Positions 40,368-48,703 of a stretch of 64,000 nucleotides of DNA are shown piece by piece. The DNA is taken from contig NZ_JAMTCK010000015.1 of the NCBI RefSeq assembly GCF_024171785.1, positions 209,129-273,128 on the forward strand. The letters run 5' to 3'. How positions within the stretch are numbered: the first letter of the stretch is position 1; the number at the start of each line of letters is the position of its first letter. Origin of the DNA: Goodfellowiella coeruleoviolacea (GTDB lineage: Bacteria > Actinomycetota > Actinomycetes > Mycobacteriales > Pseudonocardiaceae). The notes beneath the pieces were generated by a model, which did not search any database, was not told where the DNA came from, and saw nothing but the letters and a program-made list of their open reading frames with translations. Both the position numbers and the translations under genes were made by a program.

Positions 40368-40391
40368 ACTATACCGTCTGGACGGTACAGT
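40368..40391. promoter_or_regulatory. TetR operator overlapping the MFS -10 element
   Basis: ACTATACCGTC and GACGGTACAGT form an 11-bp inverted repeat with one mismatch around TG. Its core TACCGTCTGGACGGTA is like many TetR sites. On the minus strand the outer end of one arm is TATAGT, the -10 of the pump operon, so bound repressor would block RNA polymerase. Confidence 0.82.
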
Positions 40392-40456
40392 TTTCCGGGA
40401 TGTGGCCGGTGTCGCGCTGGTGTCAGCGCGGGTCCGTTCGATTACCCTGCTCCTGC

Positions 40457-42013
40457 GTGACCGTCAGCCCAGAGCAGGCCGGCCCAGAACCGACCAGCGG
40501 CCCAGAACAGACCAGTTCGGAGCCGGCCAGTCCGGAGCGCAGCGCCGTGCACGGGCTCGCCGACGACTTCGTGGCCGAGCTGTGCGAGTGGATCGCCATT
40601 CCCTCGATCGGGGCCGACCCCGCCCACCACGCGGACGTGGCCCGCTCGGCCGAGTGGCTGGCCACCGCCCTGCGCCGGGACGGCTGGCCCACCGTCGAGG
40701 TCTGGGACACCGGTCCGGCCCTGCCCGCGGTCTACGCCTGCTGGCCCGCCGAGGACCCGGCCGCGCCGGTCGTGCTGGTCTACGGCCACCACGACGTGCA
40801 GCCGGTCGACCCGGTGGAGCACTGGCAGCACCCGCCGTTCGAGGCGGTGGTGCGCGGCGAGGAGCTGTTCGGCCGGGGCGCCAGCGACGACAAGGGGCAG
40901 GTGGCCATGCACCTGCTCGGGCTGCGCGCCCACCTGGCCGCCACCGGGCAGACCGCGCCGTCGGTCACGCTCAAGCTGCTGGTGGAGGGCGAGGAGGAGT
41001 CCGGCTCGCCGCACATCGCCACGCTGCTGGCCGAGCACCGCACCAAACTCGGCGCCGACCTGGTGGTGTTCACCGACACCCCGCTGTTCGACCGCTCCGC
41101 ACCCACCGTGTGCACCGGCCAGCGCGGCCACATCACCGCCACCATCACCATGACCAGCGGAAACTCCGACCTGCACTCCGGTCGCTTCGGCGGTGGCGTG
41201 CCCAACGCGGCCATCGCGCTGGCCCGGCTGGTCGCGGCCGTGCACGACGAGCAGGGCCGGATCGCCATCCCCGGCTTCTACGACGACGTGCGCGAACCCA
41301 GCGCACTGGAGCGCGAGCACTTCGCCCGGCTGCCCTTTGACGAGGCGGCCTGGCTGGCCGGCCCGGCCGACGGGGTCACCGCGGCCACCGGCGAGGCCGG
41401 CTGGACCACCCTGGAACGCACCTGGGTGCGGCCCACCGCCGAGATCACCGGCATCCACGGCGGCTACACCGGGCCGGGCGTGAAGACCATCGTGCCCAGA
41501 CAGGCCAGCACCGCCCTGACCTGCCGGCTCGTGCCCGACCAGCAGCTGGACCGGGTCCAGGAGCTGATCCGCCGGTTCGTGGCCGAGCACACCCCACCCG
41601 GCGTCACCGCCGAGGTGGTCTTCCACGGCTCGGGCGTGCCGCCCTACGCGGTGGACATCGACCACCCGGCCACCCTGGCGGTGCGCGACGCCCTGGCCGC
41701 CGCGTTCGACCAGGAGGTGCTGTTCAGCCGCACCGGCGGGTCCGGGCCGGCCGCGCTGCTGCACGCCTGGCTGGACGTGCCGGTCGTCTACTTCGGTGCG
41801 ACCCTGCCGGATGACCGGATTCACGCCCCCAACGAACGGGTGGTGCTGCCCGTGCTGCTGCGTGGTGCCGAGGCGCTCGCCAGGCTGTGGCGGCTGCTGC
41901 CCGACCGGCTGCGCACCCCGGCCGCCGAACCCGCCGGGATCACCGCGGAGCTGGGGCTGGCCGGTTCGGCGCGGCCCGAACCCGGGCGGGAACAGGAGGC
42001 GAACCGAGCATGA
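40457..42013 (+). CDS. M20-family metallopeptidase (dipeptidase type)
   Basis: 518 residues from GTG 40457. Zinc ligands of the M20/ArgE-DapE family are all visible: YGHHDVQPVD, GRGASDDKGQ, LLVEGEEESGS, FTDTPLFD and the C-terminal IHAPNERV. The lid domain between (TMTSGNSDLHSGRFGG onwards) is typical. It hydrolyses dipeptides or acylated amino acids in the cytoplasm. A TACCCT -10 ends eight bases before the GTG, so it is probably leaderless; the open frame to 38060 is antisense to the MFS/TetR operon. It overlaps the K+ channel start by 4 bp. Confidence 0.92.
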   Translation: MTVSPEQAGPEPTSGPEQTSSEPASPERSAVHGLADDFVAELCEWIAIPSIGADPAHHADVARSAEWLATALRRDGWPTVEVWDTGPALPAVYACWPAEDPAAPVVLVYGHHDVQPVDPVEHWQHPPFEAVVRGEELFGRGASDDKGQVAMHLLGLRAHLAATGQTAPSVTLKLLVEGEEESGSPHIATLLAEHRTKLGADLVVFTDTPLFDRSAPTVCTGQRGHITATITMTSGNSDLHSGRFGGGVPNAAIALARLVAAVHDEQGRIAIPGFYDDVREPSALEREHFARLPFDEAAWLAGPADGVTAATGEAGWTTLERTWVRPTAEITGIHGGYTGPGVKTIVPRQASTALTCRLVPDQQLDRVQELIRRFVAEHTPPGVTAEVVFHGSGVPPYAVDIDHPATLAVRDALAAAFDQEVLFSRTGGSGPAALLHAWLDVPVVYFGATLPDDRIHAPNERVVLPVLLRGAEALARLWRLLPDRLRTPAAEPAGITAELGLAGSARPEPGREQEANRA

Positions 42014-43080
42014 TCGGACGCTGGTCAAGCCCGAACGCCCGGCTCACCGACCGGCCGGACCACACCCTGGTCGGCGTGATCCGGATGCCCGACGTCTCGG
42101 TCAGCCCGGTCAACGCGATCGTGCGCCGGGTGATCGGCGCGGCGCTGGCGCTGGCCGCCGCCGTCGCCATCGTCTACATCGGACGCGACGGCTACCGGGA
42201 CGCCAACGGCGACGGCCTGACGCTGCTGGACTGCGTCTACTACGCCACGGTGTCGCTGTCCACCACCGGCTACGGCGACATCGCGCCGGCCAGCGACGCG
42301 GCCAGGCTGGTCAACGTCCTGGTGATCACCCCGCTGCGGGTGCTGTTCCTGATCGTCCTGGTCGGAACCACACTGGAAGTGCTCACCGAACGTTCCCGCC
42401 AGGCGTTCCGGATTCAGAAGTGGAGGGCCAAGGTGCGCGAGCACGTGGTCGTCGTCGGGTACGGCACGAAGGGCCGCTCCGCGGTCAGCGCGTTACTCGG
42501 TGACGGTGTCGAGCCCAGCCGCATCGCGGTGGTGGACACCAGCCAGACCGCGCTGGAGGCGGCCTCCTCGGCCGGCCTGGTCACCGTGCAGGGCTCGGGC
42601 ACCCGCAACGACGTGCTGCGCGTGGCCGGGGTGGAACGCGCCAGGGCGGTGGTCGTCGCCGCCAACCGGGACGACACGGCCGTGCTGGTCACCCTCACCG
42701 CGCGGGAGCTGGCGCCCAAGGCCCGGATCGTGGCGGCCGTGCGCGAGGCCGAGAACGTGCACCTGCTGCGCCAGTCCGGCGCGGACTCGGTGGTGGTCTC
42801 CAGCGAGACCGCCGGCCGGCTGCTCGGCATGGCCACGGCCACCCCGCTGGTGGTGGACATGGTCGAGGACCTGCTCACCCCGGACACCGGCCTGGCCATC
42901 GCCGAGCGCGAGGTCGAGCCGAACGAGATCGGCGGCTCGCCCCGGCACCTGCCCGACATCGTGCTCGGCCTGGTGCGCGGCGGCCGGCTCTACCGGGTGG
43001 ACGCGCCCGAGGCCGACGCCATCGAGGCCGGCGACCGGCTGCTCTACGTCCGCAAGGTCACCCCGGCCAGCAGCGACTGA
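42010..43080 (+). CDS. Two-TM potassium channel with cytoplasmic TrkA-N/RCK domain
   Basis: 356 residues. A first membrane helix (IGAALALAAAVAIVYI) and a second (LLFLIVLV-type segment near residue 115) flank the pore with selectivity filter TGYGD in STTGYGDIAP. The cytoplasmic domain begins VREHVVVVGYGTKGRSAVSAL, the NAD(H)-binding RCK fold, and ends with a TrkA-C-like segment. It resembles mycobacterial Rv3200c, which lies next to adnAB and nudC. Leu162 is a rare TTA codon. ATGA overlap with the M20 gene implies coupling. Confidence 0.92.
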   Translation: MIGRWSSPNARLTDRPDHTLVGVIRMPDVSVSPVNAIVRRVIGAALALAAAVAIVYIGRDGYRDANGDGLTLLDCVYYATVSLSTTGYGDIAPASDAARLVNVLVITPLRVLFLIVLVGTTLEVLTERSRQAFRIQKWRAKVREHVVVVGYGTKGRSAVSALLGDGVEPSRIAVVDTSQTALEAASSAGLVTVQGSGTRNDVLRVAGVERARAVVVAANRDDTAVLVTLTARELAPKARIVAAVREAENVHLLRQSGADSVVVSSETAGRLLGMATATPLVVDMVEDLLTPDTGLAIAEREVEPNEIGGSPRHLPDIVLGLVRGGRLYRVDAPEADAIEAGDRLLYVRKVTPASSD

Positions 43081-43092
43081 CCGCCGCCCACA

Positions 43093-44199
43093 TCACCCGG
43101 TGAGGCGCCGGACGGTGCGGTCGGCCAGCAGCGGCGCGCAGTGCTCGGTGAACAGCTTCGCCACGAGTTCGCCCCGGCTGGTGACCTCGACCTTGTCGAA
43201 GACGGCCTTCACGTAGTCGCGCACGGTGTGCGGGGACAGGTGCAGCCGGGCGGCGATCTCCCGGGTGGACAGTCCACTCGCGATCAGCTGGGTGACCTCC
43301 AGTTCGCGCGGGGACAGCTCGTAGGCCACGGTCACCAGCGCGGCCATCTCCGAGCCCGTGGCCGGCTCGATCACGATCGCGGTCGAGCTGGACCGGCCGT
43401 CCTGGTCGCGCAGGCAGGACCCGTGGCAGATCAGCCAGCGGCCGGTCCGGGAGCGGACCCGGACGCGGGCGGTGACGCTGTCGCCGCCCAGCCGGGCGTG
43501 CGCGGCGGTGTTGAGCACCCACGCGGGCAGCGCGACCCCGAACGGGGTCTGCACGGCCGGCCCTGGCGGCATCTCCGCCAGCAGCCGCCGGGCGTCGTCG
43601 TTGACCGACACGAGCGTCCCGGCGGCGTCGAACAGCAGCAGGCCCGGGCCACCGCCCGGGGTGGACACCGGCGCGGACGGCGGCTGGGCGTAGCCGCGCA
43701 GCCGCCGCGCCAGCAGTTCGGACAGCGCGGTGACCAGGCCGATGTCCTGGGGGTCGAACGGCGGGCGGCCCCGTTCGCGGAACAGGCTCACCAGTCCCCA
43801 CGGCCGCCCGGACACGCGGAACACCGCGCGGAGTTCGTCGTCGAAACCCCGGGGCCGCATGAACTTCTGGTAGAGCGCGCCCTGGGACCGCCGGTCCCCG
43901 GTGCTCTCCCGCAGGCCGGCCACGGGGACCGGGGCGCTGGTGAGATCGCGGAACAGGTTGACGTTCTCGCCGAGCAGCTCGCACTCCCAGTACGCGGTGC
44001 AGCCGCCCTCGGTGAGGTTCTCCACCAGCACGGGCGCGGTGATCAGTCCGGTGAGCGGATCCGTGGCGCGCCAGATGGCCGCGTCGAACGGGACCAGCCG
44101 CCGCAGCCGCGCGGACGTGTCGGTGAACAGGGTCAGCGCGTCCGGGCTGGTGGCGTTGGGCACCAGGTCCCGAGAGCGGCGTGCGGCGGTCCGGGGCAT
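43093..44199 (-). CDS. LuxR-family transcriptional regulator with GAF-like and PAS-like domains
   Basis: 368 residues. A GAF-like module (residues about 15-190, LFTDTSARLRRLVPFDAAIW) is followed by a PAS-like segment (LLLFDAAGTLVSVNDDARRL) and a C-terminal LuxR helix-turn-helix (LSPRELEVTQLIASGLSTRE, SPHTVRDYVKAVFDKV). There is no receiver domain, so it senses a ligand directly. Start ATG 44199 is preferred (GAGGATGG upstream) over 44208. The frame continues open to 45204 through the divergent gene and is not used there. It is divergent from the flavoprotein gene (117 bp). Confidence 0.88.
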   Translation of the reverse strand: MPRTAARRSRDLVPNATSPDALTLFTDTSARLRRLVPFDAAIWRATDPLTGLITAPVLVENLTEGGCTAYWECELLGENVNLFRDLTSAPVPVAGLRESTGDRRSQGALYQKFMRPRGFDDELRAVFRVSGRPWGLVSLFRERGRPPFDPQDIGLVTALSELLARRLRGYAQPPSAPVSTPGGGPGLLLFDAAGTLVSVNDDARRLLAEMPPGPAVQTPFGVALPAWVLNTAAHARLGGDSVTARVRVRSRTGRWLICHGSCLRDQDGRSSSTAIVIEPATGSEMAALVTVAYELSPRELEVTQLIASGLSTREIAARLHLSPHTVRDYVKAVFDKVEVTSRGELVAKLFTEHCAPLLADRTVRRLTG

Positions 44200-44316
44200 G
44201 GCCGCCATCCTCACGCCGGCCCGGTCCGGCTGGCAATCCCCCTGATTGCGGGGGTCCGGTCGGCGAATTCCCCGCAAACGAGGGGTGGGAAACGGCTGGC
44301 CAGGCCCGGAGGGTGA

Positions 44317-45801
44317 GTGGCGACGAACCCGAGCGAGGCGGAGGGAGCAGCTGTGGAGATCGGCATCATCGGGGGTGGGGCGGCGGCAGTCGCCCTGCTG
44401 GACACCCTGTCCCGGCTGGACGCGGCACCGGGTGGGCTCACCGTGTTCGAGGCGACGCCACTGCTCTGGCGGGGCCGGCCCTACCAGCCCGACCTGCCCG
44501 CGGTGCGGGTCAACGCGCCGCCGGAGAGCATGTCCGTCCGCGCCGACGACCCGCGCCACTACGCGGGGTGGCTGCGGGACCGCGCCGACCTGGCGGAACA
44601 CCACGACCCCGGGCTCGACCAGCCGATCGTGCCCAGAGCGGTCTTCGGCGAGTACCTCGAACACACCGCGCGCGCGGCCAGCACCCGGCTGCGGCACGCC
44701 GGCTGGCGGGTGAACGTGGTGAACGCCCGGGTCACCGGCTACTCCCGGGCCGACGCGGTGCTGCACACCGACCAGGGCGGCCGGCACCGGGTGGACCGCG
44801 CCGTGCTGTGCGTCGGCGGCGGCTACCCGGCCGACCACTACGGGCTGAGCGGCGCCCCGGGGTTCGTGCTGGAGCCGTACCCGCTGGCGCGCACCCTCAC
44901 CGACATCCCCGCCGACCGGCACGTCGCCGTGATCGGCAGCGGCCTGACCGCCGTCGACGTGGCCGTGGGGCTCGCCGCCACCGGCCACACCGGACCGATC
45001 AGCCTGCTGTCCCGCAGCGGCATGCTGCCGCCCGTCCAGCAGCGGCCGGTCCCGCTCCAGCTCCGGCACCTCACCCGGGACCGGGTGCTGGCCCTGGCCG
45101 GGGAACTCACCCTCGACCGGCTCGTCGAGCTGATCCGCGCGGAACTGCGCGACCTGGGGCAGGACTTCGACTCGTTCGTCGAGGAGATCACCGAGACCGG
45201 GCACTCCGCGGACTGGCTGCGCCGCCAGCTCGCCGCCGTCGACTCACCGCACCTGGGTCGCCGACTGCTGACGCTGGCCATCCGCGTCGCCGGGCCGACC
45301 GCGTGGCGGCTGCTGCCGGAGCGGGACCGGACCCTGCTGCGCGAGTCCTGGTTCCGCGCGTTCAGCGGCCTGAGTTCGCCGATGGTGCCGGGCAACGCCC
45401 GGACCCTGCTGCGGCTGCTCGACTCCGGGCAACTGCGCCTGGTGCCGGGCGTCACCAAGATCGAGCCGGGCCAGCCGGGTTTCCACATCACCGACACCAG
45501 GTCCCGGTGGCGGGCCGACCACGTGGTCAACGCGGTCAACCCGGCCCCGTTCGCCACGCCCCAGCAAGCCAGCGCCCTGGTCAGCGCGCTGCTCGTCGAC
45601 GGCCGCGCCGAACTGGACCAGGCCGGCGGGCTGTGCGCCGAGCCGCTCACCGGCCGGCTCACCTCGGCCGGGGTGCCCGACCCGACCTGGCACGTGCTGG
45701 GCAACCTGGCCGCCACCTCGCTGCCCATCGCCACCAACCCGTTCGGGCTGGCCGTGGCGAGCGAGGGGGTGGCGCGGTCGCTGGTCGCGCCGCGCGACTG
45801 A
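44317..45801 (+). CDS. FAD/NAD(P)-binding flavoprotein
   Basis: 494 residues from GTG 44317, four bases after GGAGGGTGA. An N-terminal FAD motif (VEIGIIGGGAAAVALLDTL) and a second nucleotide-binding motif (VAVIGSGLTAVDVAVGLAA) place it with the FAD-NAD(P)-binding_9 family, relatives of HpxO-like and siderophore N-monooxygenases. Sequence such as VRVNAPPESMSVRADDPRHY is typical. It may be an oxygenase or an uncharacterised dehydrogenase. It is divergent from the LuxR gene, which may control it, and convergent with the AraC gene. Confidence 0.85.
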   Translation: MATNPSEAEGAAVEIGIIGGGAAAVALLDTLSRLDAAPGGLTVFEATPLLWRGRPYQPDLPAVRVNAPPESMSVRADDPRHYAGWLRDRADLAEHHDPGLDQPIVPRAVFGEYLEHTARAASTRLRHAGWRVNVVNARVTGYSRADAVLHTDQGGRHRVDRAVLCVGGGYPADHYGLSGAPGFVLEPYPLARTLTDIPADRHVAVIGSGLTAVDVAVGLAATGHTGPISLLSRSGMLPPVQQRPVPLQLRHLTRDRVLALAGELTLDRLVELIRAELRDLGQDFDSFVEEITETGHSADWLRRQLAAVDSPHLGRRLLTLAIRVAGPTAWRLLPERDRTLLRESWFRAFSGLSSPMVPGNARTLLRLLDSGQLRLVPGVTKIEPGQPGFHITDTRSRWRADHVVNAVNPAPFATPQQASALVSALLVDGRAELDQAGGLCAEPLTGRLTSAGVPDPTWHVLGNLAATSLPIATNPFGLAVASEGVARSLVAPRD

Positions 45802-45887
45802 ACCCGACAGCGGCTCGTCGCTCATGCCGGCTCGTCCACCGCGTTCCGCGTTCGCGGCCGTCCTTCCCGGCCAGATGTGAAGGGCCC

Positions 45888-45926
45888 GCTGGGCGCGGTG
45901 GGGAACTGGGGAAACCCGCGCCCAGC
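45888..45926. terminator. Hairpin terminator between convergent genes
   Basis: GCTGGGCGCGG (45888-45898) pairs perfectly with CCGCGCCCAGC (45916-45926) across a 17-base loop. A second perfect palindrome, CCCGGCCGGATCCGGCCGGG, follows at 45930-45949. Both lie between the convergent flavoprotein and AraC genes. Confidence 0.7.
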
Positions 45927-46039
45927 TGTCCCGGCCGGATCCGGCCGGGCGCCACGGGTCCACCCCGTCGACGGCAGTGGGGAGTCCGGGACCTGACGCG
46001 GAAGAGACCTCCGGAACACCCCCCCGCCGGCAACGGGAT

Positions 46040-47026
46040 TCAGTGGACGACGCCCACTGTGCCGGCGACCGGCCGGGATGTCGTTGGCCTCGCGTGCCCA
46101 GCGGTTGACGATCCGCGCACACTCTCGGTCCTGGCCACCAGCCGCCGGTGGTCGCTGGGCGCCACCCCGTACGCGGCGCGGTAGGCCCGGCTGAAGTGCG
46201 CGGGGTTGGTGAACCCCCAGCGCGCCGCGATCGCCCGGGTGGACCGGCCGCGCTGCGCCGGATCGGACAGGTCGCGGCGGCACGCCTCCAGCCGGCGCTG
46301 CCGGATCCACCCGGCCACGCTCAACCCCTGGCTGTGGAACAGCTTGTGCAGGTAGCGGGTGGAGATGTGGTGCGCGGCGGCGATGCTGGCCGGCGACAGC
46401 CCCGCGTCGGCCAGGTGGTCCTGGACGAACGCGAGAATGCGGGTGATCAGGCTCTGCCGCTGGTTCTGCGGCGACCGCGCGGCGTCGGTGTCCAGTTCGT
46501 GGGCGAGCACCGCGGTCAGCAGGTCGAGCAGGACCGTGCCCAGCCGGGTGGCGTCCGAGGACCGGTACTGGCTGGCGCCGGTGGCCAGGCACAGCAGGAA
46601 CTGGCTGAGCAGCGCGCCCACCCCGGTCCGACCCGGCAGCCGCCTGGCCACCAGCCGGTCGACCTGGCTGGGCGGCAGCGCCAGCACACCCTTGGGCACG
46701 CGGGCCGCGACCCCGTCGATCAGCCCGCTGCCCGCGCCGTCGGCCACCATCCCCGGGCGGAACCCGTTCAGCAGCACCAGATCCACCGAACCGAGCACGC
46801 CCTCCCGGTCCACCTGGTCGACCCGCACCGCCTGGTGCAGCGTCAACGCCACCGTGTAGCAGTCGGTGTCCACCCCGGGCCGCGACCGCGCTGCCCGCCG
46901 CGGCCGGAACGACTGGTGCACCAGCGGGGAAACCCACACCGCACCGAGTTCCAGCGGTCCGGCCGGGTGGGTGGCGAGTCGGTCACCCGCGGTTGGATTC
47001 ACATGTTGGCAGCCCCAGTCCTCCAC
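46040..47026 (-). CDS. AraC-family transcriptional regulator
   Basis: 328 residues from GTG 47026 (VEDWGCQHVNPTAGD), with GGGGG four bases upstream; a further start at 47092 is possible. The N-terminal AraC-binding-like domain (GPLELGAVWVSPLVHQSF) is followed by the two-helix-turn-helix domain: SPASIAAAHHISTRYLHKLF and RAIAARWGFTNPAHFSRAYR, the second being the AraC signature. It probably activates a nearby or distant operon in response to a small molecule. It is convergent with the flavoprotein gene and divergent from a short hypothetical gene. Confidence 0.9.
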   Translation of the reverse strand: MEDWGCQHVNPTAGDRLATHPAGPLELGAVWVSPLVHQSFRPRRAARSRPGVDTDCYTVALTLHQAVRVDQVDREGVLGSVDLVLLNGFRPGMVADGAGSGLIDGVAARVPKGVLALPPSQVDRLVARRLPGRTGVGALLSQFLLCLATGASQYRSSDATRLGTVLLDLLTAVLAHELDTDAARSPQNQRQSLITRILAFVQDHLADAGLSPASIAAAHHISTRYLHKLFHSQGLSVAGWIRQRRLEACRRDLSDPAQRGRSTRAIAARWGFTNPAHFSRAYRAAYGVAPSDHRRLVARTESVRGSSTAGHARPTTSRPVAGTVGVVH

Positions 47027-47246
47027 AACGCCCCCAATGTCCGTGCGCGTCGGCCATCTGCCGGGGCCGGACAGCGGGAAGCGGCACACCACGGCTGTCG
47101 TCCTCGATCGCCCCCCGACCCCGGTGCGGCGACCGTAGTCGGCGATTCTTGGGCCGATCTTGGATCGATCTTGGCGGCGGTCAACAGAGGTAGAGCAAGT
47201 TCTCCACTTGTTCGTACGCTCGCGTCATGAGTCCTGTGCCCACGGG

Positions 47247-47567
47247 GTGGTGGTAGTAGGTGCAGGCGCCACAAAGGGCCGCAGCGCGCTGAAACCGATC
47301 TACTCCTGGCGTGTTCTCCCTGGTCAGGGTCTATCCGGTGCGGAGGGAAGCAGGCAGGGGTCGGTTGAGGTCTGGGTGAACACCACCGAGGACACCTGGT
47401 TCAAGGCCATGGTCAGCCGGGAGGACGGCAGCGCTGAGCTGACGGTCAGCGGGATCGGGTCGGAGGTCGTCCTCGCCTTCAGCCCCAAGGGCTTCGCGAC
47501 GTTCACGGAGGTCGTGGCCGCCGCTGTGCCCGTCGCGGGCGGACAGTCGATCTTGAGCGTGCCGTAG
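47247..47567 (+). CDS. Hypothetical protein, start uncertain
   Basis: About 106 residues if GTG 47247 is used. The convincing part is GSVEVWVNTTEDTWFKAMVS and DGSAELTVSGIGSEVVLAFS, a short beta-rich domain. The upstream frame to 47160 (through CAHG and FVRSRHE) has no coding signature and no ribosome-binding site. No family recognised; it could be the end of a larger unrecognised gene or a small ORF of its own. Confidence 0.4.
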   Translation: MVVVGAGATKGRSALKPIYSWRVLPGQGLSGAEGSRQGSVEVWVNTTEDTWFKAMVSREDGSAELTVSGIGSEVVLAFSPKGFATFTEVVAAAVPVAGGQSILSVP

Positions 47568-47619
47568 GCCACGGGTGGTGTGCGCGACACGCGCCGCGTT
47601 CGTCTGTCACCATCCATCC

Positions 47620-48681
47620 GTGGCTGTTCGGCTCCGAAGATCTGCTCGCGAGGGCGACAACAACGAGGGCGAGCCCGCCGCCGCCAACGCGGCCGGGCTG
47701 GATTCCCCAGCACCGCAGGCCGACCAGGTGGCGCCCGAGCCGCCGGCCGTCGACCGCACCGGTGCTGGTCAGGCCGTGCCCACCGAGGTCGACCCGGCCA
47801 ACCCGGCCAACCCGGCGGAGCCGATCGCGCCCGCCGAGCCGGTGCTGCCGGCCGTGCCGGTGGCGCCGGCCGAGCCAGTCAGCACCGACCAGCCGGTGCC
47901 CCCGGCCGCCGCTCCCGGCTCCGGGACGCTGGTCGCTCCGGTGCCGTCCACGGCCACCGCCGTGACCCCGGTGCCGACGTTCCCGCCAGCGCCAGCACCA
48001 GCACCAATGCCAGCGCCGCCCCCCGCGTGGGATCCCGCCGCACCGATCAGCCCCACCGGCGCGCCCGCGACAGCCGTCCAGGCGGCCAAGCCACCCAAAC
48101 CGGCCAAGCCGGCCAAACCGGCCAAGCGGGTCTCCCGTCCGAGCCGGTGGGCGCTGCTGGTGCTGGGCATCGGGCTGGCCACGGTGGCGGCGGCGATCGC
48201 GGTGGTGTGGCGGCTGCCCGACGTGCTCGCCCCGCAGGCGGCCAGCACCGACAGCGGCGCCAAGGTCGAGGCCACGGTGACCAGCTCGGCGCCGTGCAAC
48301 CAGGCCAACGCCAGGGACGGCGTGGAACTCAAGGTCAACGACCGGACCCTCAACGCGCAGCTGGACGGCTGCGGCCACAGCCAGGGCGAGATCGTCGAGG
48401 TCCAGGTGCCGACCAGGACCGACGGCGAGATCGTGGTCAGCGTCTCCGGCGTCACCCCGGGCGGGTCGGGGCTGCTGCGCCCACTGACCGTGCTGCTGTT
48501 CTTCCTCAGCGCGCTGGCCGGCGCGGTGTACGCGTTCCTGGTGCGCTGGCGCCCCGGCCGGGCCAGTGCGCGCCGGACGACCCCCCGGACGCCGAAACCA
48601 CCCAGGACCCCCAAGGCACCCCGCAAGCGCGGCAAGAAGGACCAGCAGCCGGCGACCCCACTGGCGCCGGCCGCCGGCTGA
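47620..48681 (+). CDS. Membrane protein with long Pro/Ala-rich cytoplasmic region
   Basis: 353 residues from GTG 47620 (VAVRLRRSAREGDNNEG). Residues about 20-170 are a disordered Pro/Ala/Val-rich stretch ending with lysines (PPKPAKPAKPAKPAKRVSRP). One membrane helix follows (WALLVLGIGLATVAAAIAVV), then an external domain of about 85 residues with two Cys (SSAPCNQANARDG, LDGCGHSQGE), a second helix (LRPLTVLLFFLSALAGAVYA) and a basic C-terminal tail. Two flanking helices with both termini inside suggest a small anchored external domain. No family recognised. Confidence 0.7.
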   Translation: MAVRLRRSAREGDNNEGEPAAANAAGLDSPAPQADQVAPEPPAVDRTGAGQAVPTEVDPANPANPAEPIAPAEPVLPAVPVAPAEPVSTDQPVPPAAAPGSGTLVAPVPSTATAVTPVPTFPPAPAPAPMPAPPPAWDPAAPISPTGAPATAVQAAKPPKPAKPAKPAKRVSRPSRWALLVLGIGLATVAAAIAVVWRLPDVLAPQAASTDSGAKVEATVTSSAPCNQANARDGVELKVNDRTLNAQLDGCGHSQGEIVEVQVPTRTDGEIVVSVSGVTPGGSGLLRPLTVLLFFLSALAGAVYAFLVRWRPGRASARRTTPRTPKPPRTPKAPRKRGKKDQQPATPLAPAAG

Positions 48682-48703
48682 GGCGACCCGGGCCGGCCGG
48701 CGC

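Noticed and set aside
38060..40456. The M20 peptidase frame stays open 2.4 kb upstream, suggesting a giant fusion protein.
   Set aside because: That part is antisense to the intact MFS and TetR genes and crosses their operator; peptidase homology and a -10 element place the start at 40457.
47160..47246. Longer form of the hypothetical gene ending at 47567.
   Set aside because: The extension has no ribosome-binding site, uses a TTG start and reads as non-coding sequence between divergent genes.
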